This document shows positions 36,501-48,470 of a stretch of 64,000 bases of DNA, one piece after another. The first letter of the stretch is position 1, and each line of letters starts with the position of its first letter. Source of the DNA: Undaria pinnatifida (Eukaryota; Sar; Phaeophyceae; Laminariales; Alariaceae); assembly GCA_012845835.1 (NCBI GenBank), contig JABAKD010000002.1:25028518-25092517 (forward strand), read 5' to 3'. The notes under the pieces are model-generated. The model ran no database searches, was not told the origin of the DNA, and was given only the letters and a program-made list of their open reading frames with translations. The position numbers were made by a program, and so were the translations under genes.

Positions 36501-39500
36501 AAGGAGCGGGTGATTGTGCGAAAGCGGTGCTTCAAATCAAATGCTGGGCTCCCCCCTCCCCCGTCCCTTACACTGCGAGCGAGGCCTTCGTGGGCTTGGT
36601 GAGTCCCGTCGGCAAACGCCGTTTTCCCGTGGATGTTGAGATTTGTTTCTGCCCGTTGTTAAATCACCACAATGCAACCCTGATGACGCATGCATCCGTT
36701 GTTGCTGCGCCTCTGATGGGTACCGATCGTGCATGTGTTGCCGGTTCGCCTCTTTTTTTCTCCCCTACGGTTGAGATAAAAAGGTCACTCACGACAGACA
36801 AAGAGGATTGCTGTCGTTCTTTCGCGTATACTCTGGCACGCTCGAGGCAAAGGTTCCTGTGTATAACTCTACGAGAGGGGCGCAGGAGCGGCCGCTTCAG
36901 GTGTGTTGCGTTAGCTTCGTGAGAGCATAGCCTGGTACAAGTTGACACTTGGCGGTTCAACAACGTAAACGTCCCGCGTTACTGCGTGTTCTCGTCTCGT
37001 CTCGTCCGTCTTGTCTCGCCGTGGCGCTCGTTGTTTCGCGTTGCATGGTGTCGCATTGCGTTGCGTCGCATTGCTTCGCGTCGCATTGAGTTGTCGTTCA
37101 AGCGTGACGTAGTCGGCGGCGCGAAGCTGAACGTCCGCTTCCCGGCGTTCGTGGTATTTGTTCTTTGACTTGGGTCCACCCACCCGTAGCGAGGTCTTGG
37201 CTGTCTGCGCACGTTTTGTGCTCTCTTCGCCAGTACAGCAAATTGAACCCCCCACCCCCCGCCACAACCCCCGACCCGCTCTGTCAATATGTCCAGGGCT
37301 ATCACTGTGCCATCGCGCCCTCCCTGTCCGCAGCCCGGCCCCCTTCGAACGCTCACCGATCCTCCTATATTTTTCTTTTAACGTAATACCGGCACGTCAT
37401 TTTTACCACAACTCGTCCTTGCCACGTGTGGGCTCAACTCAGGTGCTTCGCGTGGAAGCGGACGCCTTGCGCATGGTAGATTCCGTGTCGTCCGGCGATG
37501 TTGCGGTTGCTGTGGGCATGCCCCATGCGTCGACCGGCGACACTCTGGTCGCGCTGGACGGACCCTCGTGCGGCCTGCAGTTGGACGGGGTCACGATTCC
37601 TCCCCCAGTTTTTTCCCTTGCCGTTGAGGCGGAATCGGCAAGCCAGCAGGTAAGGAGAGGCTGATTTTAGAGCTTTGCATGTGTCGGGTCACGTTTCGCG
37701 GGTTGGGTCGAGTTAAGGTTACCCGACCCGACCCGACCCGACACATGAGATTTCGAACACCTCCTGACCCGAACGGACTCGGCCCGAAATATTTTGAAAT
37801 TCTCCTGACCTGACCCGTGGGTCGGGTCATAATCCGTGAAAAGCCTGCTGATTCTGGGGGATGCGGGGATGTTAGGCGTCATGCGGGGGATTCGGTGCCG
37901 GTTGGAGATTCTGGTTCCGCCTTTTGTTCGTGTTGTGGCTGTGGAGTACTGTCTGTTTCAAGTTGTGGACGCTGTCAATACCATGCGGGAGCAAACGCCT
38001 GCGCTCCGCTTAGATTGGATGCTGCCGTGTGTTCGCGATTTAGTGATGAAATATGCCTTACACGCGTTAGAAATGTCCGGTATGGTCAAACGACCAAAGT
38101 GTGCGATTTTAAATATCAAACACGCAGTCTGGGGCCCGTCTGGCTGTTAAGCCTGGACCTCAGATGCACTCAAGGGTTGCAACCCCTTTAGTCAGCGCTG
38201 GCTGCTGGCTCAGTGGTTGCGGTGTATCTCTGACGCGCGAGTTCTCATTTCGTCTCCGATCGGATTACGTCAGGCCTTGTTCGAAGCAACGTTAGCGCAC
38301 ATGGTGCGAGAAGACCCGTCGCTCGTTGTGGAGGTGGACGAGGAGTCTGGCCAGACCGTGCTCAAGGGGATCGGGGAGCTACACCTCGAGGTGCGTTGCG
38401 TTCGAACACAATGGGCACCTAGCATTGCCTTCGTTCACCTTGTTCGTTTTTTTATCGGCTACGGGGAGTGAGGGCCGTAGGGAGGGAGAGGGGGAGGAAA
38501 GGAGGAAGGGATAGATGGAGAGAGGGAGGGAGGGAGGAGATCGCTCGGGCAGGTTTTCGCGGCTGTCTTGGTCTGCGCGTGGGATACTTATTTTTCCTGT
38601 CGACGATAGTAGGTTGTAAAACGGACATATCCGCCTGAATTTCCGGGTGCTGGTGTCGGCGAGTGGTCGGTGTATCTTATCCTACGTAGCTTGTCGATTG
38701 CCACGGCCCCTATCGCTATGCCAAGCCCCGCAAAAGCTCCGGTGGATACAGTCGCTGTGTGCCCCTCACGCTTATATTTGCTTGTGACTGGCAATCGATC
38801 TCTGTTTGCAACGGGTGGTCGTGATGCCGCACCCCGTTCCCGCTTGGCGAAGGTTGCGTAGCGGAGAAAACGCGCTTTCCATTTCAGCTAAACCCTTGCC
38901 CCCCCCCGCCCTCCCCCCCTCTGTTCGCTGCTCGTTTGGATTGCAACTCCGAAAATGTTTTGGACAGGTCGCGTGCGACCGATTGCGGAGAGAGTTTGGT
39001 GTTAATGTTCAGACGGGGCGGGCGTACGTGGCGTATCGAGAAGGCATTTCCGAGGACACCGAGATGTGAGATTAACCCCCCCTCCCCCCTTCCCCCTGAT
39101 GCTGCACTTACGATGATTGCTGGCGGGGTCGCCGTCACGTGTTAAGGGGCCGCTCCGGACTTTTCTTGTGTGTGTGTGTTTTTGTTGATTATTCGAGTAA
39201 AAAAAGCGTAAATTCGTTTTTGTCAGCAGGATATACTCTTTCTAAATATACACATTCTAATGGGAGAAACAGGCTGTACGGAAAGCGGCACATCTCCTGA
39301 ACCAATCTCGGTTCTCCTTCGCAGTCGATCTTTGACAAAGCATCCATTCACGGCAATAGTTTTCGTACTACTGTCAGATCACTCCGTCCCACTCTTCAAC
39401 CCGAAAAAGTCCTCAGACCAAGACCTAATGTTATGGAAAATATTTTGAGTGATAATTTCTTTCTTTAGCATGGGTCTCCGACGCCAAACATGAAAAAAAC

Positions 39501-42500
39501 GTCCATTATGGGACCAGAAATCATCGGTATGTCTGGGTTCAGAAATAATCGAGGCCAGAAATCAGCGAATCCTGTGATTTCTGGGCTCAAAAAAACAGCT
39601 TTTCCAACCTCTCAGAACTGAGATTATTCAATTTTTGGATACTACCAGGTACCTCGTACCAAGTATCACATGTCACCACTGCCTACTCTGAACCTGGTAT
39701 GATATCTGTCTGCTGTGCACGTCACCCATCACCGAAAATTTTTTGTCACAAACAAACCTACTACAGCATACCGCGCTTGTTGTGTGCGAGAGAGCTTTGT
39801 CCTCACGAAAACGCGACAGCAGCAGCACCACCACAGCAGCACCACAGCAGCAGCACCACAGCAGCAGCACCACAGCAGCAGCAACATCAGCAGAGGCGGT
39901 GGCGAGCTAACGTCGCCGGCGACAGTGTACGTGCCAGATATTCAAAAATAGAGACAAGCGGGAAAACAAGACCTACCAATTCAAAATATAATCACATTCT
40001 AAAAATCAAAAGCCATATTGGACGCCCCTTATTTCTCACGCAGCTACTTCTGGAGCCTCAAAACTACAAAAATAATGTCCAGAAACAATCGCCCAAACAT
40101 TTTCCGTAATAGTAGGTCTAACGCTATAAATATCACTCTGCCGTCTATTGGTCAACGTAAAAAACGTACGAGTTCTCGCGCCACCGATGTGGCTTAACGT
40201 TGAACTTCGGCGACAATGCCAACCACTGACATACCGACCGATGCCAGCCTCTAACAGAGACCCGCGTTCCTTACAGTACGAGCGCCGCAATGTAGCTGTA
40301 CTTGTTAGGGGCTGCAGGACGACCAAAACACAGGCCTATCTTTACGGGATGCAAACACAATACGGCGTTCGTTTCAGTGATACGCTGGTTGTAAAAGCTA
40401 TAGAGCTGAACGTGAGCTTCTTCAAAGACCGACTGTGAAGGTGAAGCAGGTTTGATTCAGAAGTTGTGCCGTTTTTCCCGTAGGCGTGTTTCATAGGCCT
40501 GTATTGTACTGGAAAATGTATAGCTGCTGCGGAAAAGAAAAAATTCCAAAAAAAGAAAGTGAAAAAGAAGATAAAATATGAATATAATTTATATAGTTTG
40601 TTGAGGGCGGCCCCTTAACCCTTTTGCTACTGCAGGAATGACCCCACGCTATTTTCAAGTAGTGTGTACCCAAAACCATAGGTGCTGTTCTTTATCGCCT
40701 GAGCATTTTTCTGCAGCGGTCGGCAAGAGACAGAAGGTGAACAGGTCGGGTCTTGGCCGAACGGTGTTTGTTGCGGTTCCTTGCTCGCGTTGGTTCTTGG
40801 TTGTTGCGCAGCACAGCAAGCGTGAGCAGTGGTCACCACATAGTTAGGATTGCGAGCGGGAGAAAACGCAAAGAGCTGCATACGCACGCTTGCAGAACCG
40901 TGCACTTTTGTAGCGCTCGAAAGCGTTTTTCGCGTCTTGCATATCTCTCTTGGTCATTTTTCAACCGGTCAAATGACCGTAAAATTCCAATGGTACTGTT
41001 TCCATAACAGGACTGCAGTGCTTTAAGGGGTGAGGGTGTGTATCGCATGCGTTTCCAAGGGCATCGCACATGATAGCGGGGCTAGCTCCCCGACCTCTCC
41101 CGCCATCAAGAAAGCATTGCGGTGCAAACCTCTCTGACACCTTGACTACTTCTATGTGTGGCACCTCCACTTTCCGTCGCGCCCAGGGATCGCGGCTCAC
41201 GCTGCTTTGGCACGAATTATCGGGCACCTCATGGGCGGGAAGCCGCCTCTCGCCTCTTTGAAGGGGCTGTCGTAGAGTAAAAAGGCCCTGGCTCAAACGT
41301 TTTGCTGCTGTCATCGTGTCCGATCTCTTATCACGCACCGACTATACCGGGGCGTGAATTGCTTAGCACATGGTGCAAAGCGAGCGAGATATCAGCGTTT
41401 TTCGAGCACCAGTGCACTCACGCACTGTCACGCATTGCCAAACGGTCGCTTCGATTTCCCCGCCGGCGGAGATGCTGGTGCTCACCCTTGCCTTCAATTG
41501 CGGTCGCGGGTGTTGTTTTTGCAGAGGGGGAGATTATGAGCGCGCGATAGGGGGAAAGACCATCGCGGCGGGGCTGACGATCAGGGTAACACCAACGGAT
41601 GACTTGGCGGCCCCACCAGAGGTGGACGTAGCAGAAGACGTGGAGGCAGAACTAGTGAAGGACGAGGTAAGCTGAGCTAATCCAAGCCAAGTTAGGCATA
41701 AACCATCTTATTGCTAAGCGAAGTTAGCGCATATCCTATGTTATGGCCACAGCGTGTAGACGGTTGTGCTCCGTCAGAAAGCAAGCATCGTCTGTCGTCC
41801 ACGACGGGGCCTGGAAGCAGACGGCACAGGCTCGGTGCCGCGCGCGAACTCGTCGCTTTGTCTCCCGGAGGCAGTAAAAACAACAGAAAACATGCTTGAT
41901 ACACGCTCACCCAGCCCCTTGAAAATCCTGAAGAAAACGCTTGGCAAACACCCGCCCAACTCCTTTTATTTTCAGATGGATGCACTGCTAGGTGGCCTGC
42001 ACGACGCCCTCTCCCGAGGCCCGGCTGGCGGCTACCCGATGGCCGGGCTCACGCTCACCGTGACCTCGGCGACGCGTTTCGGTGACCGCACCACCCCAGG
42101 CGCTGTTCGCTTCGCGGCCGCCTCCGCCGTCGCCCGCGCTGCGCGCGAGGCCGGTGGCGGGCTCCTAGAGCCAATGATGGAGGCGGAAGTTTCGGTACCG
42201 GAGGCACATGTGGGTGCCGTGTTGCAAGACTTGACGGCGAACCGGCGGGCAGAGGTGCGATCGGTAGACGGGCCGTCTTTGTCCGGAGCAGATCGGAAGG
42301 GGCAGGCGGCCGTGGCGCGGGCAGGGGGGCTGGGGGTCGGCGTGAGGCACGAGTTGCGGGTGCGGGTGCCGCTGCGGGAGCTGCTGGGATACGCGACTAC
42401 GCTTCGATCGTTGTCGGCCGGCGAAGCGAGCTTTACCATGGAGCTTGGGGGCTACGCGCGTATGGATCCCGACGCGCAGAAAATGGCGCTTGAGGGAGGG

Positions 42501-42506
42501 TGGTGA
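30521..42506 (+). CDS. GFM2: Mitochondrial elongation factor G2 / ribosome-releasing factor 2 (12 exons)
   Basis: Translational GTPase that acts with mitochondrial RRF to split ribosomes after termination. Exons: 30521-30811, 33718-33946, 34395-34534, 34859-34971, 35356-35476, 35990-36424, 36784-36900, 37443-37649, 38274-38390, 38968-39065, 41525-41666, 41976-42506; every junction keeps phase, giving 846 residues (human GFM2 about 780). Residues 1-45 form an Arg-rich mitochondrial leader. G motifs: [15 protein letters not shown] (about 74-88), [19 protein letters not shown] (138-142), NKMD (192-195), CGAS (343-346). Domain II starts at [20 protein letters not shown]; domain III has [21 protein letters not shown]; domain [10 protein letters not shown]; domain [12 protein letters not shown] to [18 protein letters not shown]. 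The EPMMEAEV and [12 protein letters not shown] stretches match GFM2 better than GFM1. Odd: a Gly/Arg-rich insert (residues 381-428) and a GC-AG second intron. The ATG sits in AAACGATGGCG. Confidence 0.95.
31720..32440. repeat. CAG-rich region with a 260-base tandem duplication, in GFM2 intron 1
   Basis: CAG/CAA runs at 31722-31760, 31930-32060 and 32200-32315. A unit of about 260 bases is present twice: CAG run, ACGCCCGAGGCCGCC, GGGGCACGGCGA, GTCAGCA(G)CGAAA.ATAT, then GGGAGCTGCG (31940-32205, then 32206-32445). No exon falls here. Confidence 0.55.
32617..32768 (+). repeat. Dispersed repeat R1b (subfamily), copy in GFM2 intron 1
   Basis: Shares with the 56358-56500 copy the blocks GTAATGTAATACAATGTAAT, CTTGCTAAAAACGG, TACGCAGCTTGCAAAGATGA and ATTCGTCGAACTCACAG. 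Related to R1a through the CTTGCAAAGATGAG core but different outside it. Confidence 0.7.
37672..37830 (+). repeat. CGGGT-rich dispersed repeat H, copy 1, in GFM2 intron 8
   Basis: GTGTCGGGTCACG, (CCGAC)4, GAGATTTCGAACACCTCCTG, ATTTTGAAATTCTCCTGACC, GACCCGTGGGTCGGGTCAT. The reverse complement of this order occurs at 63870-64000. Confidence 0.6.
39817..39896. repeat. CAGCAGCAC microsatellite in GFM2 intron 10
   Basis: A mixed array of CAG and CAC triplets (CACCACAGCAGCACCACAGC pattern) of about 80 bases. Non-coding in the GFM2 model. Confidence 0.8.
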
Positions 42507-43689
42507 TTGTTGCCGTCGTGGGTAGCTTTGACGGGTGTTACTTGTTGACGAAGAGAGAGAGAGCCTTTCGTACGACGATGGAAGTTGTTTTTTCGATTTT
42601 TTACGCATTTTTGAACAAAGGATGAAGAAGATGGAAACGCTGGATTTTCCTCGAATTTGGTTCACGTGCACTCTGCGCGCGGTTGGCATCGCCGTTTGGG
42701 TGGGTTGACCTTTGCTTACCTCGGACCGCGATGCAGTCCTTTTTTTTGGACCCGTGACGCTTTTTTTAATCCGTAGCCCTTTTTGGGTGGACAGATCTGG
42801 GGGATGGCCTGCTTGGTTCTGATCGTCCTCGTAACACCGTGTCTGCCGACGTCGGTAGTGTAATTGCAGTAGATCCCCGTATTTGTGTTGCCGCCCTTGA
42901 CCTGACTGGTCGTTGCCGTTGACTTGATCGCGCCATGTCTTCTAAATGAAATTTGTAGTAAATCAACGGCTAGTCAAGTCCCTAGCCTACAGCCACTTTC
43001 TAAGAAATTTAAGTGTGATATGTTGAAATATTTCGGCCCGTCAATAACCATGTACGTATGTATATACGACGTCATTGGCGTCCAGCATCCACGCCATTTT
43101 CTCATGTACACACAACAAATTGCTTGTTTGTGCGTGGTCAGACTCTGCCGCGTGCATTGCACCTGCAGGTGCGCGAGAAAGGGCAGAGAGGTGCGCGAAG
43201 TGTCCTAGAAAGCCTTGGCTATTTTTGATTATTTTATTTCACGCCAGAACTACGCAGGAGTTTCACCCCCGCGGATGCATCGCCAATCCTGTTCCCTGTT
43301 GTAGCGTGGAACGAAGTCTGGAAGGCACACAACGGAGCCACCCCGCTGTCGTACGATCACACACCGGGTCCCGAACTAACAACTTCATTAATTACACGTA
43401 CCTCGGATTCGAGGTATCCTGAGAGGCTTTGTGGAAGCTGGATTCGTTTTTTTTTCTGCGCCGCGTGGTTTGTTTTTTACCAGTTGCTCGAATACACCAC
43501 CCGCGCATAATCCCATGCAGTGCAATGCAACGCACCTCAGTCATCGTTAGATCTAAATATTCGAACTCGACCGTTATACCAGGTAGAAGAAAAACGGTCA
43601 GTAACATTCGTTGGGAAGTACCTGCGCTACATCAGTTTTTTTTTAGAAAAATCAGCAGCGTTGTGGACACGGCTTGGCTTGCTGTTGTT
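42507..43689. other. 3' flank of GFM2; no gene seen
   Basis: Short frames only. The first 200 bases presumably hold the GFM2 3' UTR. I see no AATAAA, which many algae lack anyway. Confidence 0.4.
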
Positions 43690-44075
43690 AAGGTATTATA
43701 AGTAGTGGGGTATTAGTCCGTTTGACCACTTGCAGAAGGTTAACTAATAGTTTACCCAAACTAAGCCTTATAACACTCTCCCCCCCTGAAACGGCGGGAT
43801 ACCAGGTCGGCCGGGTATACGGGCGGACCTGTCAATATCCAAGCGGTTTCATTTCCCGGGCATACCGGGGAGAGTGTTTTCAAGTTCGACATGGGGAAAT
43901 TCTGAAAAAGTTTTTAATACTACTGCTGCGGATGGTGGGATTTGAACCCACGACCCCAAAAACCCATGGTCTGTCGACGACGCCATTTGTTAAGGTATTA
44001 GACTAGTGGGGTATTAGTCACCGTTAGACCACTTGCAAAAGGATAACCAATAGCTACCCAAACTAAGCCTTATAC
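43690..44075 (-). mobile_element. tRNA-derived SINE-like element, copy 1
   Basis: On the minus strand it carries a perfect tRNA T-arm (GTGGG TTCAAAT CCCAC, 43935-43951) with a pol III box B, and a box A-like TGGTCTAACGG further upstream. An 85-base segment ending in ..CTAAGCCTTATA is repeated at both ends (43690-43775 and 43992-44075), so this is a dimer or one copy joined to part of another. It shares a 300-base body with 50310-50600. No coding frame. Confidence 0.55.
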
Positions 44076-44561
44076 GAGTAGCACTGCTGTGTCGCTGCTG
44101 CCGTCGTACCCACAATCCCAGGATACGATATCGGTAATCTCGTAAATGCTAGACCATACATAGCAGCACACAGCAGCACGTACGGAGTTGATGACATCTT
44201 GTGATCTTGATATGGTTGAACAATTGAGATGTGAGTCCAGAGAGCAGATAAGCAAATAGCGGTCAAACCAAACCCACTCGTCAACCCATTCAGCCCATTC
44301 GAGCAACATCAACTTGCAGCAGCCAATAGAAAGAGAGCAAAAAAACACGAAAAAAAGTCGAAACCCGGGAAACCTTGTGGAACGAAAAAGCACGAAAACA
44401 GGCCACAAGCACACGAGCAACACCAAACCTGCTGAAAGGAAGCGCACCGAAGACCGCCCCACGTGTGGCCGTAACCCAACCCGATGACGCGGGCCAGTGC
44501 GTCTTCCCGAAGAGAGGGGGCTGGAAGGCTGCCTATACAAGCTACGGGGAGCAAGAGGAAA

Positions 44562-44875
44562 ATGCGGCGCCAGCGGGATGCAGGGTTAGGAGGGAAGAAG
44601 GCTGTGACTACGCTCCCCCTCCTCATGCAGGTCATCGGTATCCTTCATCTGTCCGCGTTGTGCGCGAGGGCGGTGGCGGTGGCGGGGGTTGTGCTGTCAC
44701 CCGCTTCAGCGGCCTCATCTGGGCGGGGTGCTGCTGTTGTTGTGTCGCGGGGGGGCTCGCTTATGGTACCTGCGGAAAGAGTGGCGACAAGAGCTTCCGC
44801 GAAAGAGCGCGCGCAAGCAAGCGGCAATCCTGCAGTTGTCACGACCTCTCGCGGGAAGCGACCAAGAGCAGGTTC

Positions 44876-44922
<47 letters not shown>

Positions 44923-44936
44923 CAACCTCCCCAGTG
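44562..44936 (+). CDS. Possible leader exon with signal peptide and poly-Ala; gene unassigned
   Basis: One open frame runs from an ATG at 44562 (or 44625) to a possible donor (CCAGTG|GTGAGC) after 44936, ending in phase 0. It reads a basic start, then a hydrophobic segment (LPLLMQVIGILHLSALCARA), a small-residue cleavage-like site (SPASA), an Arg/Ser/Ala stretch and about 15 Ala encoded by the CAG array read as GCA. It could be an alternative 5' exon of the DUF2993 gene, whose second exon also starts in phase 0 at 48954, or the start of a gene whose other exons I cannot find. Against it: a second frame (poly-Ser) is also open here, and GC-rich repeat DNA makes open frames by chance. Confidence 0.3.
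44878..44919. repeat. (CAG)14 microsatellite
   Basis: Fourteen uninterrupted CAG triplets inside the possible leader exon at 44562-44936, where they would read as poly-Ala. Confidence 0.9.
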
Positions 44937-44939
44937 GTG

Positions 44940-46430
44940 AGCTCCTCTCTCTCTCGTTGCCCTTATAGACCCTGTGTTACCTAAGCACCTATTCCTACAC
45001 AATAGGTAGTAGCATATTGCTATTCCCTGGTAGCAACCGCAGTAGCTGCTACGCTACTATTTATACCAGAAACGGCTGTGACGGCTGTTGTACTGCTGTG
45101 GAGGTTGGAATCAAAGGCTCGTCTTCGTCCACATCATTAGAGGTTCTCCCTTCTCTCCAATGGGCTCAAGATGAAACGAGAAAATGATGAAAAGTTCGAG
45201 CTCTGCTGCTGACGGAGGCTATCCTAATCTGATCATACTAATAAAAAAAAGACCTGCAGGTATTGCTGCACTTTCCTGCTTTGAATAGGATGCGAGTTAC
45301 GAATACGCACGAGGTTGTTTCTTGCTCTTCCTGTTTGTTCTCTGTCTGGAGCTAGCTGTTGTTGCAAAGCCAGCGTCACCGTTTTGGGGGTGAATGCCCC
45401 TTCACGTCACAGCAGGGGTCCCCCATGGTGAGGTGGTGGTGTGCCAGAGCCAGAGCAATATGACCGCCTTATAGGGGGAAGCCGCTTTGTTCAGTCCACA
45501 TTATGAGTGTCATTCCCCAGTCGCGTCAAGTGATCCTGACCGCCTTTCTTTGTACAGTACCGGTATCGGGACACCCGCCTTACTCAGACCTCCTTATTGG
45601 GGGACGCCTACAAGTGCAGCTGCATCCGTTCTTGTACGAGTACACGTGGCGGTACGACTGCTGTCCCGTGTTGTTACTGTTACGAACCCACCTCTCTTGT
45701 GCATGATATTATACCATATGATAGCAAATCAGCGTTGTAGTACTGTATTAGTAACCAACACTGCCTTGGCCTCGTACTCGAATCCAAAGTTCTGGCTGGC
45801 ACTACGAGTACGTCGTACGGGTGGTATTGTTCTTGCCAGATAACATTTCGCGAGTATGGTACTGCTGTACCGCTTGGGCACTCTCTGCTGTACGTACGCA
45901 GCACACGAGAAGGAAGTGTTCTGCTGGCGTTGAACCAGAGGAACCGTATGCCTCGACCGTGGATGCCAATAAACGTTTGTACCAGCAGTCTCGTTACTTT
46001 AAGCAGTTGACTCCTTCCTCCTTTTATCGCACAAGCCATGAAGGGCAGGGAGGGAGTGGAGAGAGGGGGAGTGGTTTCGTGTTTAGTGCCACTCGGGGAT
46101 GTCGCATCCGTCGGATTGTTATTGTTGAAGGTGAAGAGGAGAGTCGCAACGGCAGCAACCAGCAGCGGCAGCGGCACCCTCTGTCATGACACGGTGTGTT
46201 CTATACCTGACAAACGAGTGCTAATTTGATTTGACTAGTGCGCGGTGTTGTTGCGCCCGCGGTGCCCGCTTTGCCCTGTAATGCTGTCCATTTTCCGGGA
46301 GTTCCCGCGGGCCGTGGCTCTCTTGACAGTATTATTAATAATGGTCTCACCGATACGTACCCCGCGGCATTGACTGATCTGCTATCGAACATAAGACGAT
46401 GCCATGATTCCACATTCGAACGTACGTACT
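44940..46430. other. No gene seen
   Basis: Frames at 45487-46229 overlap on both strands without motifs. Many GTACTGCTGTAC-like words of the kind seen in the degenerate repeat blocks. Confidence 0.4.
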
Positions 46431-46437
46431 CCGATTT

Positions 46438-46592
46438 TTTTTTTTTTTTTTTTTTTTTATCCTCCGGCGGATGGGGAAAAATAAAGCTTTAGCTCACCAC
46501 ACTTCCGCGTATTTTCATACGCGTCGTGTGTCGATTTAACTCAGTTGCTTTCGCAGCCCAACGCTAGCTGGCGCACCCTTCGAGTCCCATTG
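46438..46592 (-). mobile_element. A-tailed short dispersed repeat (SINE-like), copy 2
   Basis: On the plus strand: about 20 T, ATCCTCCGGCGGATGGGG, AAAAATAAAGCTTTAGCTC, GTGTGTCGATTTAACTCAGT, AACGCTAGCTGGCGCACCC. This is the reverse complement of 2511-2662. The long pure tail suggests this copy is younger. Confidence 0.6.
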
Positions 46593-46914
46593 TAGGTATA
46601 GCGTAAGCTGTCCCTATCATTGGTCCTCGTTACAACCCCGGCAGCGCAAGCTGCCGTTGTATACGGGTGCGTGTGTATGTCGACCCGGCCTGTCCCCTGA
46701 GGGTCAGGTTCGGTGGAGATAGCCACCCGGAATGTCATCTTTCCGGGTAGTGTGGGACTTGCGCAAGCTCACTCCGAATTCCCGCACGTGTACGTAAGCA
46801 GTCCTGTACGTACGTGGGCGACGTACGTCTGTTGACCACAATATTTTTGAGAAGGCGGTTTGTGTTTTGTCTACAGCACTGCTCCACAACAACCTGCTGC
46901 TGCTGTATTTTCAG

Positions 46915-47910
46915 CAATGTTGCACAGATGCTCCGAGTACCGGGGAGTAGAGTATTCGGAGAAAATTTACGGCAGGTGCTTCGCGTGCTCGCAGTATTTC
47001 AGGGTTATGTACTGCGAATACTTGTATTTTTTCAGGGTTTCGTACTGTGAGGTACTGCAGGGGGCAGTATTTGACTCTTACACTGTGGTATTTCGGGGGT
47101 CAACACTGCTTGCTGACACTCTGAATACTTGCAGCATTCTGGGAGCATCTGTGCATCCTTGGTCAGAACGTCAGCAGGAGAGCTGGTGCTCCTTTTGATG
47201 CTCCTTTTCGTGGCATCGACTTTTCTGGCTGCGGTGCAGTGTCAGGCTCAGGCTCAAGCTCCGCCTCCGCCTCCGACTGCGGCTGTTGCTACAGTTGTGT
47301 TTGTGACTGGCTGCTGCTGTTGCTGCTCTGGTGGCCCCGACGTAAATGAGGCGCTCTTTCCTCCACCGGCAGAAGGAGCGCTTATGCTTGCAGGCTACGC
47401 AGCTGCGCCTGCACACGGTCTATCATTTCGTTAATGCTCTCAGTACATGAAGTATTTAGGGTTTCGGTACTGCTGTGGATTCCTTAAGTACGTCAAGTCT
47501 TTTGGGGTTCTGTACTCCTCATACTTTGATACTTGCAGTATTTCGGCTGTCAGCTCATGCTATCAATACTCGCAGTATTTCACCATTTCGTACAGCAGTA
47601 AGGTCAAGTAGTATTTGGAGAATTTCAGGGTTACATTCTGCGGGGTGCTGCAGGTGGCATTAATACTTGGGTATTTTACTCGTATACTGCAGTATTCGGC
47701 GCGCAATACTACGGATACTAGTACTCGCAGTATTTCAGATGTTTCAATTGCGGGTACCGCTCATACTCGGGGTTTTGTACTGCTCGCACTCCCAGTACTC
47801 CCAGTATTTGGACTGTCAGTACTGCTCATACTAACGGTACTCGCAGTATTTCAGCCATCAGTACTGGTAGTACTCCGAATACTCGCAGCACCTAACACTG
47901 CCAATACTCA
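46915..47910. repeat. Degenerate short repeats of the TACTGCGAGTACT type, second block
   Basis: TACTCGCAGTATTTCA occurs at about 47565, 47721 and 47833, with many variants (GGGTTTCGTACTG, GAATACTTG). An open frame at 47129-47434 with a hydrophobic start and Cys-rich stretch lies inside, but is best explained by repeat composition. Confidence 0.55.
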
Positions 47911-47924
47911 AGTAAACTCGAGAG

Positions 47925-48118
47925 TATGAAGTACAAGGGCATGCTACGCTCGCTCAAGGAAGAATACAACAAGTCATGAAGGGGGCTGAAAGAAGAGGCC
48001 CATGATTTGTTACAACTATCGATTTGATGATGCCAAGTGCTACTTGTCCAGAGCTGATTGCCCTGTGCTGCGCTGTGTGCCTGCTGGCGATGTCACGTTC
48101 TGATCGGCAGGCTGAGCT
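47925..48118 (+). repeat. Dispersed repeat I, copy 2
   Basis: CAAGGAAGAATACAAC, GAAGAGGCCCATGATTTG, TTGATGATGCCAAG, TTGCCCTGTGCTGCGC and GGCGATGTCACGTTCTGATC. It lies about 600 bases before the DUF2993 start and is followed by (GCTGA)n. Confidence 0.6.
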
Positions 48119-48199
48119 GAGCTGAGCTGATGAGCCAAGCTGAGTTCAGCTGCGGCCTGGTATGATGATATTTCGTACTCCCACAATAAAAGAAGCCAC

Positions 48200-48470
48200 A
48201 ATATGTAAAACAGTAAAGAAAGAAATAATTCCAAAATTGAGTTGGCAGAAACCAAATTTGAACGAAACAGTTCAAAAAGTCAAGAAGCAACCAAGAAGAA
48301 AAAACTTCCACAAACACAAAAGATGAAAAAAAGATACGTACAGAGTAAAGAAAAAAGGAAAAAAAGGTCCAAAATCGAATTGGCAGTTTGAAGGAAACAA
48401 ACAGTTGAAAAATCAAGAACAAACTGAAAAATCGAACAAAGGAATAGAAAAAAAGGTGAAAGAATAATTA
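48200..48470. repeat. A-rich stretch with duplicated CCAAAAT.GA.TTGGCAG unit
   Basis: AAAGAAAGAAATAATTCCAA..TTGGCAG and AAAGAAAAAAGG..TCCAAAATCG recur about 140 bases apart. A/T-rich, no gene. It lies 260 bases before the DUF2993 start. Confidence 0.5.

Noticed and set aside
44375-44968. 197-residue frame with poly-Ser
   Set aside because: A second frame over the CAG array; it begins in A-rich DNA and has no leader or motif. The poly-Ala frame was kept as the weak candidate.
47129-47434. 101-residue frame with a signal-like start and Cys run
   Set aside because: Lies within the degenerate repeat block; CTG/GCT triplets explain the Leu and Cys runs.
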